Below, piece after piece: positions 19,613 through 31,411 of a DNA stretch of 64,000 nt. The notes below the pieces were generated by a model. That model did not search any database, was not told the DNA's origin, and saw only the letters and a list, made by a program, of their open reading frames with translations. The DNA is from Polynucleobacter sp. MG-5-Ahmo-C2 (lineage in GTDB: Bacteria > Pseudomonadota > Gammaproteobacteria > Burkholderiales > Burkholderiaceae). The stretch covers positions 1,736,001-1,800,000 of the forward strand of contig NZ_CP061304.1 in NCBI RefSeq assembly GCF_018687735.1, given 5' to 3'. The first letter of the stretch is position 1. Each line of letters begins with the position of its first letter. The position numbers and the translations under genes are program-made.

Positions 19613-20677
19613 CTACGCCAAACATCCCTCAAGCCCTGCCAGCAGGGTGTCCTTAGGCAAATCAATCCCTATGAAGACCATGCGGGTTTGCTTGGGTTCG
19701 GAGCCCCATGGACCGGCTAAATCGCTACCCATCATCTGGTGAACCCCCTGGAACACGACTTTTCGGTTGCTGCCCTTCACATAGAGCACCCCTTTGTAGC
19801 GCAACATCTTCTCGCCAAAGACCTCTAGGATGCCCCCCAGAAAGTCTTCCAACTTTTGATGATCAAAGGGTTTATCACTACGAAAAACGAAAGATTGAAT
19901 GCGGTCTGTGTGCCCTGCATGACCGTGATGCTGGTGGTCATGGCTATGGTCGTGCCCACAGGTACTATGGTCATGATCCTGACTGTGGTCGTGCCCACAA
20001 TGCTCATGATCGTGATCATCCTGCTCCAAAAAATGTGGGTCAATATCTAGCTTGGCATTCAGATTGAAGCCCTTAAGGTCTAAAACCGCATGAAGAGGCA
20101 CTACACCCTTTGAAATGCCAGCAATAGGCGCCCTAGGGTTCATATGCATCAGGCGGTTACGCAGAGCATCAACTTCAGCTGGCGTTACAAGATCAGTCTT
20201 AGTAATAAAAATCTGATCGGCAAAACCTACCTGACGTTGCGCCTCCTCATGCTCAGTTAGCTGATGTGGGCCATGTTTGGCATCCACGAGGGTAACAACA
20301 GCATCTAAGACGTAATGGTCGGCAACATCGTCATCCATGAAAAAGGTCTGCGCCACTGGGCCAGGGTTAGCGACACCAGTCGTTTCAATCACAACACGAT
20401 CAAAACTAATTTTCTTATCTTTGCGCTGCTCCCAAAGCGCATTCAAAGCCTCAACGAGATCGCCACGAATCGTGCAGCAAATGCAACCATTGCTCATTTG
20501 GACGATGTTTTCTTCGTGATCTTGAACCAAAATATCGTTATCAATATTCTCCTCGCCAAACTCGTTCTCAATCACAGCAATTTTTTTGCCGTGGTCTTCG
20601 ATGAGGATGTGTTTGAGCAAAGTGGTTTTGCCGCTTCCTAAGAAGCCAGTCAAAATAGTTACCGGGATTAATGCCAT
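19613..20677 (-). CDS. CobW/ZigA-family GTP-binding metal chaperone
   Basis: A COG0523 G3E GTPase with a P-loop in [14 protein letters not shown] (about residues 9-22), the metal-binding CxCC motif in [12 protein letters not shown], and a linker very rich in histidine and aspartate at about residues 209-252. CobW domain 2 follows. These features fit a zinc insertase. The start ATG at 20677 (MALIPVT) is preferred over 20692 because family members begin just before the P-loop strand. It lies 112 bp upstream of dksA, a known pairing in zinc-limitation loci, though this DksA itself has few cysteines. Confidence 0.87.
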   Translation of the reverse strand: MALIPVTILTGFLGSGKTTLLKHILIEDHGKKIAVIENEFGEENIDNDILVQDHEENIVQMSNGCICCTIRGDLVEALNALWEQRKDKKISFDRVVIETTGVANPGPVAQTFFMDDDVADHYVLDAVVTLVDAKHGPHQLTEHEEAQRQVGFADQIFITKTDLVTPAEVDALRNRLMHMNPRAPIAGISKGVVPLHAVLDLKGFNLNAKLDIDPHFLEQDDHDHEHCGHDHSQDHDHSTCGHDHSHDHQHHGHAGHTDRIQSFVFRSDKPFDHQKLEDFLGGILEVFGEKMLRYKGVLYVKGSNRKVVFQGVHQMMGSDLAGPWGSEPKQTRMVFIGIDLPKDTLLAGLEGCLA

Positions 20678-20746
20678 GAATGATCCAATCAAAATCTAGA
20701 AGTAATACATTTCCCAAGCGAGAAACCCACTATCTTACCCAGTTCC

Positions 20747-21748
20747 TTAATCTTTACCAGCCTTTGCGCGGGGATGTGCTTTATCGTATGCCTGGGCGAG
20801 GTGCTGAAAATCTAATGACGTATAAATCTGGGTACTAGCAATACTGGCGTGCCCCAACATTTCTTGTACAGCCCGTAAATCTTGGGAAGATTGCAAGACA
20901 TGGCTAGCAAAGGTGTGTCGCATCATGTGGGGATGTACATGGGTGGGCAAGCCAGCACGCATTGCTAAATTACGTAGACGGGCCTGAACTGTACGCGGTG
21001 ATAAACGCTTTCCGGTTGCCGACAGAAAAAGTGCATTGGATTGCTCGGTAAAGCTACTCACATTCCGAATTTGCCGCCACGCATTGAGCGAGTGCATTGC
21101 AGGACCCCCAACCGGTACCGAGCGTCTCTTGCCACCCTTACCCAAGACAGTGACTTCGGCAGCATCCCAATCCAACCAACCTGCAGATTCATGTTGGCGA
21201 TCTTTGCTTTGCATCACATCAATACCCAATAGTTCTGAAAGACGTAAACCTGAGGAGTAGAGCAAATCAATAATCGCTGCATCCCGAGTGGATTCCAAAT
21301 CTTTTTTCTCTTGCGCCTCTCTGACAGCCTGGTTGACTAGGGCCAGCGCTTGCTCAACCGATAGGGCTTTAGGTAGGGACTTTAAGCGTTTAGGGGCCTT
21401 CACATCATCAACTGGATTGGCCACTAAATTACTGGCCACCTTACCAGCATGCGCATCTCGCCTGGCATCTTTCTCTGTTAACCAGTTGTACCAACCACGC
21501 CATGCCGAAAGTGCTCTGGCAATACTTCTAGATGACTTGCCTTTGGAATGCAAACGACCAGCCCAACGACGAACATGGCCATTACTAACCTTTAGTAACT
21601 CAATAGAGTCTTCAAGAGCAAAATTTTGTAGATCGCTTAGATCCATGACGTACGCTTTGAGCGTATGTGGTGAGAGTTGACGCAACACATGTAGCTCGTG
21701 CAAATACTCTTGCACGAGGGGATGAAGATCAGCCGCCTGGAATGTCAT
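20747..21748 (-). CDS. xerC: Tyrosine recombinase XerC
   Basis: A 333-residue tyrosine recombinase that resolves chromosome dimers with XerD at dif. An N-terminal SAM-like core-binding domain is followed by the catalytic domain with Arg in SSGLRLSELL, HMMRH (HxxR), LGHAS and the nucleophile Tyr in IYTSLDF. It overlaps the DUF484 gene by 20 bp, as in other proteobacteria where DUF484 and xerC are adjacent. That conserved context marks it as the housekeeping enzyme, not an island integrase. Confidence 0.93.
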   Translation of the reverse strand: MTFQAADLHPLVQEYLHELHVLRQLSPHTLKAYVMDLSDLQNFALEDSIELLKVSNGHVRRWAGRLHSKGKSSRSIARALSAWRGWYNWLTEKDARRDAHAGKVASNLVANPVDDVKAPKRLKSLPKALSVEQALALVNQAVREAQEKKDLESTRDAAIIDLLYSSGLRLSELLGIDVMQSKDRQHESAGWLDWDAAEVTVLGKGGKRRSVPVGGPAMHSLNAWRQIRNVSSFTEQSNALFLSATGKRLSPRTVQARLRNLAMRAGLPTHVHPHMMRHTFASHVLQSSQDLRAVQEMLGHASIASTQIYTSLDFQHLAQAYDKAHPRAKAGKD

Positions 21749-22406
21749 AAGCCTGGATACGATCCAAAGCTGCGGCAGTTAGTTCTGCAATCTGACGCAA
21801 ATAGAAAGCGCCCATATCTGCTGTGAAACGGGTTTCGTCTTTGCTGGCCAATAACAGTACTGCAGGCGATTGATTTGCGCCAATACTCTTACCCAGTGGC
21901 AAACCGATGGCTACCATGCTTTGCCACTCTGGATCAATGGTGGTTTGACACGCCAGCAAATCTACACTCGCCGCCGCAAGCTCTTTAGCTGAACCGCAAA
22001 GCGGTGTATCAATCCAAGGGCCAAATGCAGAATTAGGCGATAACAATTGCGCCGATTCAACTTCAAATACCTCAGCCAACCCAGAAATGATCGCAGTCTC
22101 AACGTCGGACTTATTGTTAGCCTTCATTAAACGTAGTAGCCAAGCAACTAAGCTCTGCTGGGTTTTATCGTTACGGCTACCAAAGTGCAACATCTCACTC
22201 AAACGACGATTGAGTTCTTGATTTTGAGTGCGCAACACGGTCATCTGCCGTTCTTGCAATGAGATCGTACGATCTTCATGTGGATGCTTAATGCGAATCT
22301 CATTAAAGAGGTCTGCGTAGCGATCAAAGAAGCCGGGGGTTGCCTTCAACCACTCGGCAACCAACTCTTCTTGCTCGACCTGTTTTGGATCTATTGCACT
22401 CATCAA
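21729..22406 (-). CDS. DUF484 family protein (GAF-like)
   Basis: A 225-residue cytoplasmic protein of COG3159. It opens with a helical segment (WLKATPGFFDRYADLFNEI), a short coiled coil around 50-75 with LQERQMTVLRTQNQELNRRL, and a GAF-like sensor domain. It has no catalytic motif and no established function. Its conserved placement just upstream of xerC, overlapping it by 20 bp here, suggests a role tied to chromosome maintenance. Either of two adjacent ATGs at 22404-22406 or 22401-22403 may be used. Confidence 0.85.
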   Translation of the reverse strand: MMSAIDPKQVEQEELVAEWLKATPGFFDRYADLFNEIRIKHPHEDRTISLQERQMTVLRTQNQELNRRLSEMLHFGSRNDKTQQSLVAWLLRLMKANNKSDVETAIISGLAEVFEVESAQLLSPNSAFGPWIDTPLCGSAKELAAASVDLLACQTTIDPEWQSMVAIGLPLGKSIGANQSPAVLLLASKDETRFTADMGAFYLRQIAELTAAALDRIQAYDIPGG

Positions 22407-22414
22407 TGTCTTTC

Positions 22415-23887
22415 TTAACTTAGTTTTTTACGCAAGAGTTCATTTACCTGAGTAGGGTTCGCCTTGCCTTGCGATGCCTTCATAATCTGACCAACAAGTG
22501 CATTGAACGCCCTCTCTTTGCCAGAGCGGAACTCTTCGACTGACTTTTGATTGGTTGCAATCACTTGATCAATGATGGCCTCAATAGCTCCACCATCACT
22601 AATCTGTTTGAGGCCCTTAGCATCAATCACTTGATCAACAGTGCTTATTGCCTTGCCAGCAACAGCCTCGTCCCACAAAATTGCAAAGATATCCTTAGCG
22701 ATCTTATTAGAGATAGTGCCGTCTGACACACGGGTGAGTAATGGGGCTAGATGCTCAGCCTTCAGTGGCGCATCAGCAGTTGCAATCCCCGCACGATTTA
22801 GGGAAGAGGCAAATTCACCAGCAATGAAGTTTGCAGCGGCTTTGGCTAAAGGCTTACCCACAATCGTCAATAGCTCCACAAATACTTTTGCAGTATCGCG
22901 ATCTTGTGTCAGTAATTGGGTGTCATAAGCGCTCAAACCATAGTCTGCTTGCCATTGCTCGCGAAGCTGCGCAGGAAGCGCTGGCATCTTGCTGCGCACT
23001 TCTGCAATCCACGCATCATCAATCATGACCGGCAGTAAATCAGGGTCTGGGAAATAGCGATAATCGTTAGCATCCTCCTTGCTGCGCATACTACGTGTTT
23101 CACCACGATCAGGATCGTATAAACGAGTCTCCTGAACAACTGTCCCGCCATCTTCGATCAACTCAATCTGGCGACGCACTTCGTATTCGATTGCCTCTTC
23201 CAAGAAGCGGAAAGAATTCAAATTCTTAATCTCGCAACGCGTACCAAATTCTTTTTGCCCCATTGGACGTACAGAAACGTTGGCATCACACCGGAAGGAG
23301 CCTTCCTGCATATTGCCGTCACATACCCCTAACCACACTACTAGGCTATGCAGAGCTTTTGCATAGGCAACTGCCTCTGCAGCGCTACGCATGACAGGCT
23401 CTGTAACGATTTCTAAAAGTGGGGTGCCAGCACGATTCAAGTCAATGCCGCTGGAGGGCTCGCCATGAGGCCCAAGAAAACCCTCTTCATGAACAGATTT
23501 ACCTGCATCTTCTTCCATATGGGCGCGCGTTAATTCAACAATCTTTATTTCGTCATCAACCAAGATTTCAAGATGGCCGCCCACCACCACCGGAATTTCC
23601 ATCTGGCTAATTTGATATCCCTTGGGTAGGTCTGGATAGAAGTAATTTTTACGCGCAAAGATACTTGCTGGTGAAATCTTTGCCCCTACTGCCAATCCAA
23701 AACAAATCGCGTGCTCAACGGCCTGGCGATTAAGCACGGGCAACACTCCTGGCAAAGCTAAATCCACTGCGCATGCTTGTGTGTTCGGCTCTGCGCCAAA
23801 GCGCGTACTAGCACCACTAAATATTTTTGAGTTGGTTTTTAGTTGAGCGTGGGTCTCAAGACCAATAACGACTTCCCATTGCATCAT
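22415..23887 (-). CDS. gatB: Aspartyl/glutamyl-tRNA amidotransferase subunit B
   Basis: The kinase and tRNA-binding subunit of GatCAB, which activates Glu-tRNA(Gln) or Asp-tRNA(Asn) for amidation. The 490-residue protein has the family opening [12 protein letters not shown], the [12 protein letters not shown] block and [14 protein letters not shown]. The C-terminal YqeY-like domain ends in [13 protein letters not shown]. It overlaps gatA by four bases and is third in the gatC-gatA-gatB operon. Confidence 0.96.
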   Translation of the reverse strand: MMQWEVVIGLETHAQLKTNSKIFSGASTRFGAEPNTQACAVDLALPGVLPVLNRQAVEHAICFGLAVGAKISPASIFARKNYFYPDLPKGYQISQMEIPVVVGGHLEILVDDEIKIVELTRAHMEEDAGKSVHEEGFLGPHGEPSSGIDLNRAGTPLLEIVTEPVMRSAAEAVAYAKALHSLVVWLGVCDGNMQEGSFRCDANVSVRPMGQKEFGTRCEIKNLNSFRFLEEAIEYEVRRQIELIEDGGTVVQETRLYDPDRGETRSMRSKEDANDYRYFPDPDLLPVMIDDAWIAEVRSKMPALPAQLREQWQADYGLSAYDTQLLTQDRDTAKVFVELLTIVGKPLAKAAANFIAGEFASSLNRAGIATADAPLKAEHLAPLLTRVSDGTISNKIAKDIFAILWDEAVAGKAISTVDQVIDAKGLKQISDGGAIEAIIDQVIATNQKSVEEFRSGKERAFNALVGQIMKASQGKANPTQVNELLRKKLS

Positions 23888-25401
23888 GCCACCCCACTAG
23901 CTTGTCGCAAATGCCAATCGGTGGCTTGTTGATATTGATGCGCCACTTGTAACAGGCGCGCCTCAGAAAAGTAATTACCAATCAGCTGCATACCGATTGG
24001 TAAATTATTTACATTAAATCCGCAAGGCGCACTCATTGCTGGTAGTCCCGCTAAATTAGTTGAGAGCGTATAAATATCTTCTAAATACATTTGCACTGGA
24101 TCTTTTGACTTTTCGCCTAAGCGCCAAGCTACATCAGGTGCAACGGGCCCTAGAATCACATCACACTCTTTAAATGCTGCCTGAAAATCAGCTGCAATAA
24201 TGCGACGAATTTTTTGTGCCTGCAGGTAGTAAGCATCATAGTAGCCGTGGCACAGCACATAAGTGCCAATCAAGATACGGCGCTTGACTTCCGCACCAAA
24301 GCCTTCGGTACGAGACTTCTGATACATATCACCAAGATCTTTGTATTCACTGGCACGATGGCCATAGCGCACACCATCAAAACGGCTCAAGTTACTCGAC
24401 GCTTCTGCTGGCGCTAATACGTAATAGACTGGTATAGATAATTTTGTTTTAGGCAAGCTAACTTCAACTAATTTTGCACCCAAGCCTTCTAGAGCCTTCG
24501 CAGCTTCATTGACAGACTTCGCAACATCGCTTGCTAAGCCTTCGGCGAAAAATTCTTTTGGCAAACCAATCCGCAACCCTTCTAACGGTTTCGCAGAATT
24601 TGTGCTGCTCTCTTGCCAACTTTGATTGAGATAACGACCATAGTCTTCACCTGAATCCGCGAGGGATGTCGAGTCGCGTTGATCATGCGATGACATTGCA
24701 GATAGCACCAGAGCACAATCCTCGGCAGATTTGCCCATAGGGCCAGCCTGATCCAAAGAGGAGGCGTAGGCAATCATGCCGTAACGAGATACGCGCCCAT
24801 AACTAGGCTTAATGCCCGTAAGACCACAAAATGCTGCTGGTTGACGGATGGAGCCGCCAGTATCGGTGCCGGTAGCAATCGGCGCTAAGCCAGCTGCAAC
24901 GGCAGCAGCAGAGCCGCCCGAAGATCCACCAGCAACATGGGCTGCATTCCAAGGATTTAATACAGGGCCATAGGCGGAGTTTTCGTTCGAAGAACCCATG
25001 GCAAATTCATCCATATTGGTCTTGCCAAGGCAAACCATGCCAGCACCATGGGGATTGCTTTCATCAGGGATGCCAAGATTAGCAACCACCGTAGCATCAA
25101 AGGGGCTTTGATAGTCAGCCAGGATTTTGGAGGCAGCAGTCGTGTTCCAACCGCGAGTTACAAAGACATCTTTGTGCGCTATTGGAATGCCAGTCAACTT
25201 GCCACCTTTGCCAGATGAAATTAACTTATCTGCCTTATATGCTTGTTCTAAACTTAAGTGAGCATTCACATCTAAATATGCATTCCACTGCTTTCCAGCC
25301 TGAATACGGTCTAAAAAGTACTGGGTTAATTCGGCACTAGAAATCTCTTTAGCGGCCAGAGCTTTTGCCATGAGCACGATGGGGGTGTTGTGCCAACTCA
25401 T
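23884..25401 (-). CDS. gatA: Aspartyl/glutamyl-tRNA amidotransferase subunit A
   Basis: The amidase subunit, which frees ammonia from glutamine. The Ser-Ser-Lys machinery of the amidase signature family is present: the lysine in PIAHKDVF, the glycine/serine-rich [15 protein letters not shown] segment, and [14 protein letters not shown] with the nucleophile serine. Length (505) is usual. Its start and stop each overlap the neighbouring gat genes by four bases. Confidence 0.96.
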   Translation of the reverse strand: MSWHNTPIVLMAKALAAKEISSAELTQYFLDRIQAGKQWNAYLDVNAHLSLEQAYKADKLISSGKGGKLTGIPIAHKDVFVTRGWNTTAASKILADYQSPFDATVVANLGIPDESNPHGAGMVCLGKTNMDEFAMGSSNENSAYGPVLNPWNAAHVAGGSSGGSAAAVAAGLAPIATGTDTGGSIRQPAAFCGLTGIKPSYGRVSRYGMIAYASSLDQAGPMGKSAEDCALVLSAMSSHDQRDSTSLADSGEDYGRYLNQSWQESSTNSAKPLEGLRIGLPKEFFAEGLASDVAKSVNEAAKALEGLGAKLVEVSLPKTKLSIPVYYVLAPAEASSNLSRFDGVRYGHRASEYKDLGDMYQKSRTEGFGAEVKRRILIGTYVLCHGYYDAYYLQAQKIRRIIAADFQAAFKECDVILGPVAPDVAWRLGEKSKDPVQMYLEDIYTLSTNLAGLPAMSAPCGFNVNNLPIGMQLIGNYFSEARLLQVAHQYQQATDWHLRQASGVA

Positions 25402-25691
25402 TCAATCACCCTCGGAACTAGGAAGTAGCCATCCTGCTGGGCCGGGGCTGACTTCATATTCTCCGCACGGCAATCAGGCTCACTTACTTGATCCTCCCGC
25501 ATTGGTTGTGCCAAGTCACGCAAAAAGAGGATGGGGTGGGCAAGGGGCTCCAGCCCGGTGGTATCGACAGCCTGCATTTCCTCTACCAGCGAAAAAATAG
25601 CCTGCAACTGAGGTAAAACTGCCTCAGCTTCTGCCTGATTTAACTCAAGCCTAGAAAGGTGCGCAATGCGCTGGACATCATCAAGATTCAT
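25398..25691 (-). CDS. gatC: Aspartyl/glutamyl-tRNA amidotransferase subunit C
   Basis: The small stabilising subunit of GatCAB. The N-terminal helix [17 protein letters not shown] and the middle [18 protein letters not shown] segment are typical. The frame extends to an ATG at 25724, but the ATG at 25691 matches where the family starts and gives 97 residues. It is divergent from mreB, with about 60 bp between. Confidence 0.92.
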   Translation of the reverse strand: MNLDDVQRIAHLSRLELNQAEAEAVLPQLQAIFSLVEEMQAVDTTGLEPLAHPILFLRDLAQPMREDQVSEPDCRAENMKSAPAQQDGYFLVPRVIE

Positions 25692-25730
25692 GGGGCGTAG
25701 AGTATCATTCCGATATATTTTCATTAATAA

Positions 25731-26795
<1,065 letters not shown>

Positions 26796-26819
26796 GCGAC
26801 ATACACGTCGATCAGGGCA

Positions 26820-27755
26820 TTGCAACATAGCGCTCCTCCACTTTTTAGACAGGGCATTCCAGCCTTACTTAAACTGATTGTCTGTCTATCGGTCGGCATT
26901 GCTTTGATGCTGATCGACTTTCGCTTTAAAGCACTCGATCCCATCCGCAATCATGCGAATTGGGTATTGCGTCCACTTGAATACATCATGATGGCCCCAC
27001 GTAATGCTTATGAGGTAACTTCAGAATATTTCACCACTCGCTCAACGCTTGAACAAGAGAATCAGACAATGAAAGTTCGCCAAGCCGAACTTTCATTGCT
27101 GGCGAATCAATCCGAATTCTTGCTGATTGAGAATCAAAATTTACGCGAGCTGATGTCCCTGCAAAAACAAGTTTCATTCGAAACCTTGCCTGTTGAAATT
27201 CTGTTTAATCCACCCAATCCCATTTCACAGCGCATTGTGATTAATCGCGGCAGCAATGATGGTTTAAAGCTAGGCAACCCAATTGCTAATGACGCCGGCA
27301 TACTCGGGCAGGTAGTTCGGCTATATGAGCGTTCAGCCGAAGTATCGCTATTGGAAGACCGTGACTTTGCAGTTCCGGTACAAGTTGCCCGAAATGGACT
27401 TAGAGCAGCCGTTTTTGGTGCTGGCCGGGGCAATCCATTGGAGTTGCGCTACTTACCTGTTGCTAGCGATTTAGAGGTTGGTGATATCTTACTCACCTCT
27501 GGTATTGATGGCGTTTACCCACCAGGTTTTGCAGTAGCGGTTATTAGCAAAATTGAGCGTAACGCTGACAAAAACTCCTCTAACGTATTTTGCATGCCAG
27601 TGGCAGCAGTCAATCGTTATCGTCAAGCACTAGCCTTTTTATACGACCCGCAATTTGATGCTAAGGCCCCAATAGTTAGCAATAAACCCTCATCAGGTAC
27701 GCCCTTAACCAATAATCCAGGTCGTCGTCAAACTCGGGCGCGAGGAATGCAATGA
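26820..27755 (+). CDS. mreC: Rod shape-determining protein MreC
   Basis: A 311-residue bitopic inner-membrane protein of the elongasome. It has one membrane segment at about residues 15-35, a coiled coil at about 70-105 and the beta-rich periplasmic domain with VVINRGSNDGLKLGNPIAN and LTSGIDGVYPPGFAV. The start is probably TTG at 26820; no in-frame ATG precedes the membrane segment. Its stop overlaps the mreD start by four bases. Confidence 0.92.
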   Translation: MQHSAPPLFRQGIPALLKLIVCLSVGIALMLIDFRFKALDPIRNHANWVLRPLEYIMMAPRNAYEVTSEYFTTRSTLEQENQTMKVRQAELSLLANQSEFLLIENQNLRELMSLQKQVSFETLPVEILFNPPNPISQRIVINRGSNDGLKLGNPIANDAGILGQVVRLYERSAEVSLLEDRDFAVPVQVARNGLRAAVFGAGRGNPLELRYLPVASDLEVGDILLTSGIDGVYPPGFAVAVISKIERNADKNSSNVFCMPVAAVNRYRQALAFLYDPQFDAKAPIVSNKPSSGTPLTNNPGRRQTRARGMQ

Positions 27756-28276
27756 TTGATATTCAAAGCGGTTATATCCTTCGCCCAGTAAGCCCGGTGT
27801 TTATTTATTTCAGCTTGTTTTGTGCGCTATTGCTCAATTTTTTGCCGCTTGGAAACTTCGGCTGGGTGCCAGATTGGCTAATCATCTGCATCATATTTTG
27901 GAATATTCATCAGCACCGCTATGTCAGCGTATTCTCGGCATTCTTCTTGGGCTTGATGATGGATGTACACAATTCCGATTTATTAGGATTGCACGCCTTT
28001 AGTTATTCACTAGTCGCTTACATCGCCATTTCTTGGCATCGACGCATTATTACGCTCCCTCTATTATCACAAGCTCTGCATCTTCTACCGATATTCCTGC
28101 TGGTTTCATTGTTTCCCGTATTGGTGCACTGGCTACTGAGCGGGGAGTTATATTGGTGGGCCTTAACGGGCGCTATTCAAGCCATCGTCGAAGCACTACT
28201 TTGGCCACTAGCAACTCACGTCTTATTGGCGCCCCAGCGAAGACCGATTGATGTTGATCATAATCGGCCACTCTAA
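27752..28276 (+). CDS. mreD: Rod shape-determining protein MreD
   Basis: A small polytopic protein of 174 residues with about five hydrophobic segments and the family features NFLPLGNFGWVPDWLIICIIFW and LGLMMDVHNSDLLG in shortened form. It links MreC to the rest of the elongasome. It overlaps mreC by four bases and lies 8 bp before mrdA. Confidence 0.92.
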   Translation: MIDIQSGYILRPVSPVFIYFSLFCALLLNFLPLGNFGWVPDWLIICIIFWNIHQHRYVSVFSAFFLGLMMDVHNSDLLGLHAFSYSLVAYIAISWHRRIITLPLLSQALHLLPIFLLVSLFPVLVHWLLSGELYWWALTGAIQAIVEALLWPLATHVLLAPQRRPIDVDHNRPL

Positions 28277-28284
28277 GAGCTTGT

Positions 28285-30192
28285 ATGGTTTCTTTTAAAA
28301 AACCGGACCTCGATTCGTTTCAAGAACGTATTCATATTGCCGCTTTATTTGTAACATTTTGTTTCTTACTTTTAGTAACTCGCCTAGTGTGGCTGCAGCT
28401 CATCAGTCACGGTAAATATGCCTTGTTGGCCGAAAGCAATCGCATCGCTCTAGTCCCGGCCCCAGCAAATCGCGGCTTAATTATTGACCGTAATGGCATT
28501 GTGATTGGCCGAAACTATTCGGCCCTCACTTTAGATGTGAACGCAGAGGAAGCTAGGGAGAATATAGATCAGCTCATTAATAGCCTTTCTGAAATTATTG
28601 ATATCTCCCCTAGAGATCGCCGTAACTTCAAGCGCTCTCTGGAAGATTCCAGAAATATGGGCACATTTCCCTTACGCTCCATGCTGAATGAGGCTGAAAC
28701 TGCTCGTTTTATGGCTAATCGCTACCGCTTTCCAGGGGTTGAGATCCGGGCCAGGAGCTTTCGCGAGTATCCCTATAACGAATTAGCATCCCATTTAATT
28801 GGCTATATCGGTCGTGTTTCCCAGCGCGACAAAGAACGTATGCAGGCTGAGATTGAGAGCTCTAAAGTAGATGACTCTGACGCTCTTCAAACCTCTTTTT
28901 TACCCGGCATTCAGTACGTTGGAAAGATTGGTCTAGAGCAAAGCTATGAGAGTGTTTTACGTGGTGTCCCTGGTTACGATCAAGTGGAAATTACAGCGGG
29001 TGGCAAACCGGTAAGAACGCTTTCTAACTCTCCATCTGTACCAGGTAAAAACATTGTGCTCTCGGTTGATATCAAATTGCAATACTTGGTAGAGCAACTC
29101 TATGGCAATTTCCGTGGTGCATTTGTTGCTATCGAGCCAGAAACCGGCGATGTCCTAGCCTTCGCTTCTAAGCCCAACTTTAATCCAAATGATTTCGTTG
29201 AGGGCATTGATTCGGTAACCTGGAAAGAGCTTAATGACTCCCCACAAAAACCGCTCTATAACCGCCCGCTTAAAGGAATTTATCCGCCAGGCTCAACCTA
29301 TAAACCTTTTATGGCGCTTGCTGCTCTAGAAAACAAAAAGCGTACGCCCTCACAATCTATTTTTGATCCAGGTTATTTCGACTTTGGTAATCACACCTTC
29401 CGCGACGACAAAAAAGGTGGTCACGGCACCGTAGATATGCAAAAGTCAATTGTTGAGTCTTGTGACACGTATTACTATATGCTCGCTCGCGATATGGGTG
29501 TAAACATGATGCATGACTTCATGAAGCCACTCGGGTTTGGTCAAATTACCGGCATTGATTTGCAAGGCGAAGCTAAAGGTGTACTACCCTCAACTGAGTG
29601 GAAGAAAAATACCTTCAAAAAACCTGAACAGCAGAAATGGTACGAAGGTGAAACGATTTCTTTAGGTATTGGTCAAGGCTATAACGCGTTCACTATTCTG
29701 CAATTAGCGCATGCAATGGCCAACGTAGCTAATAACGGTATTGTGATGAAGCCGCACCTAGTAAAAGCAATTGAAGATCCATTTACTCGTAACAGGGTTT
29801 TAACAACACCAAAAGAAAGCTATCGCATTGACCTGAACCAAGAAAATATTGAGATCGTCAAAAAAGCGATGGTCGAAGTAAATAACTCTGGAACATCTGC
29901 AGCTGCCTTCAAAGGGGCTGGATATCAGGTTGGCGGCAAAACCGGTACTGCGCAAGTTTTTAGTTTAAATTCAAAAGACTATAAACATGGATCTACTGCA
30001 GAATTTCTGCGAGACCACGCTTTATATATTGCATTTGCTCCTGCAGATAAACCCACCATCGTGATTGCAATGGTGGTTGAGAACGCAGGTTTTGGTGCGC
30101 AATATGCAGCGCCGATTGCGCGAAAGGCGCTTGACTACTACATTGAGGGCAAGTGGCCTAAGGAGATTCCTGAATGGAAAAGAGCCCCTTAA
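28285..30192 (+). CDS. mrdA: Penicillin-binding protein 2 (peptidoglycan transpeptidase)
   Basis: The class B PBP of lateral wall synthesis. The 635-residue protein has an N-terminal membrane anchor, a dimerisation/pedestal domain and the transpeptidase domain. The active-site serine is in GSTYKPF (S337). The second motif is SCDTYYY and the third KTGTA near residue 550. It overlaps rodA by 19 bp, in keeping with the obligate PBP2-RodA pairing. Confidence 0.96.
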   Translation: MVSFKKPDLDSFQERIHIAALFVTFCFLLLVTRLVWLQLISHGKYALLAESNRIALVPAPANRGLIIDRNGIVIGRNYSALTLDVNAEEARENIDQLINSLSEIIDISPRDRRNFKRSLEDSRNMGTFPLRSMLNEAETARFMANRYRFPGVEIRARSFREYPYNELASHLIGYIGRVSQRDKERMQAEIESSKVDDSDALQTSFLPGIQYVGKIGLEQSYESVLRGVPGYDQVEITAGGKPVRTLSNSPSVPGKNIVLSVDIKLQYLVEQLYGNFRGAFVAIEPETGDVLAFASKPNFNPNDFVEGIDSVTWKELNDSPQKPLYNRPLKGIYPPGSTYKPFMALAALENKKRTPSQSIFDPGYFDFGNHTFRDDKKGGHGTVDMQKSIVESCDTYYYMLARDMGVNMMHDFMKPLGFGQITGIDLQGEAKGVLPSTEWKKNTFKKPEQQKWYEGETISLGIGQGYNAFTILQLAHAMANVANNGIVMKPHLVKAIEDPFTRNRVLTTPKESYRIDLNQENIEIVKKAMVEVNNSGTSAAAFKGAGYQVGGKTGTAQVFSLNSKDYKHGSTAEFLRDHALYIAFAPADKPTIVIAMVVENAGFGAQYAAPIARKALDYYIEGKWPKEIPEWKRAP

Positions 30193-31325
30193 TCAAAATA
30201 AAAAGTTTTTTCTTTGGCATATTTGCTGGGCTTGATCGCCAGCTAGGCCTTATTCTGCTTGGCTTGGCAATGGTTGGCTTTTTTACATTTCTATCTGCGA
30301 GTCAAAATACGCCCGTACAAATCGCAGATGAGTTGCGCAATCTTGCACTCTCATTTGTGGTGATGTGGATCGTCTCTCGCATTCCACCAAAGTGGTTAGA
30401 AATGGGTGCCGTTTGGATCTATGGCTTTGGTGTTGCATTACTTGTCGCAGTTGCTGCATTTGGCTTAATTAAAAAAGGTGCGCGTCGTTGGTTAAATATT
30501 GGCATTGTTATTCAGCCATCTGAAATCATGAAAATTGCGATGCCACTCATGCTCGCTTGGTACTTCCAAAAGCGCGAAGGCATTCAGAAGACTTGGGACT
30601 ACGCTGTAGCATTAATTATTTTGGCTATTCCCGTTTTTCTAATTGCTCGTCAACCCGACTTAGGGACAGCACTCCTTGTCTCTGCCGCAGGACTCTACGT
30701 GATCATTCTGGCCGGTTTGCCATGGAAATGGATTTTGCCTTTTGTTGGTATCGGCGTTTTTGGAATTCTGCTCATTATTATTTTTGGCAGCACAATTTGT
30801 GCGCAAGATATAGTCTGGCCCCTGGTACACAACTACCAAAAGCACCGTATTTGTACCTTGCTAGATCCCAGCAGTGATCCGCTTGGAAAAGGCTTTCATA
30901 CCATTCAATCCATGATTGCCATTGGCTCAGGCGGCTTTTTCGGCAAAGGCTGGTTTCAGGGAACTCAAGCCCATTTGGAATTCATTCCAGAAAAACATAC
31001 TGACTTTGTATTTGCAGTCTTCTCGGAAGAATTTGGCTTGCTTGGCAATCTCATATTGATTGCCCTTTTCTTTGCCCTTATCAAGAGAGGTTTAGCAATC
31101 TCGGCAAGTGCGCCCAACCTATTTACTCGTTTATTGGGCGCCTCAGTAACACTCATTTTCTTTACTTATGCATTTGTCAATATTGGCATGGTGAGTGGCC
31201 TACTTCCGGTTGTCGGAGTTCCACTACCGTTTATTAGCTATGGTGGAACGGCCCTAGTGACCCTTGGATTTGGTGCTGGCATATTGATGAGCATTCATCG
31301 CCATCGCCGCCTTGTGCAAAGTTAA
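30174..31325 (+). CDS. rodA: Rod shape-determining glycosyltransferase RodA
   Basis: The SEDS-family peptidoglycan polymerase partner of PBP2, 383 residues with about ten membrane segments. Family motifs include GARRWLNIGIVIQPSEIMKI in shortened form near 100, ARQPDLGTALL near 160, the large periplasmic loop with QSMIAIGSGGFFGKGW, and PEKHTDFVFAVFSEEFG near 275. It is the last gene of the mre operon, followed by a terminator about 45 bp downstream. Confidence 0.96.
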   Translation: MEKSPLIKIKSFFFGIFAGLDRQLGLILLGLAMVGFFTFLSASQNTPVQIADELRNLALSFVVMWIVSRIPPKWLEMGAVWIYGFGVALLVAVAAFGLIKKGARRWLNIGIVIQPSEIMKIAMPLMLAWYFQKREGIQKTWDYAVALIILAIPVFLIARQPDLGTALLVSAAGLYVIILAGLPWKWILPFVGIGVFGILLIIIFGSTICAQDIVWPLVHNYQKHRICTLLDPSSDPLGKGFHTIQSMIAIGSGGFFGKGWFQGTQAHLEFIPEKHTDFVFAVFSEEFGLLGNLILIALFFALIKRGLAISASAPNLFTRLLGASVTLIFFTYAFVNIGMVSGLLPVVGVPLPFISYGGTALVTLGFGAGILMSIHRHRRLVQS

Positions 31326-31365
31326 TTTAAAAATAGTTAGCTTGATTTTTTGAATTCTTGAAGGA

Positions 31366-31396
31366 ATAAAAAAGCCCGGCATGCCGGGCTTTTTTA
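31366..31396. terminator. Bidirectional intrinsic terminator between rodA and hupB
   Basis: The stem AGCCCGGC/GCCGGGCT has a two-base AT loop, an A-run before it and a T-run after it. It therefore works on both strands and serves rodA (plus) and hupB (minus), which converge on it. Confidence 0.95.
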
Positions 31397-31411
31397 TCAA
31401 GCAAGGAAGAA

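Noticed and set aside
20747..21748. XerC as the integrase of the accessory array
   Set aside because: It lies 27 kb away in the conserved DUF484-xerC context and has housekeeping XerC features.
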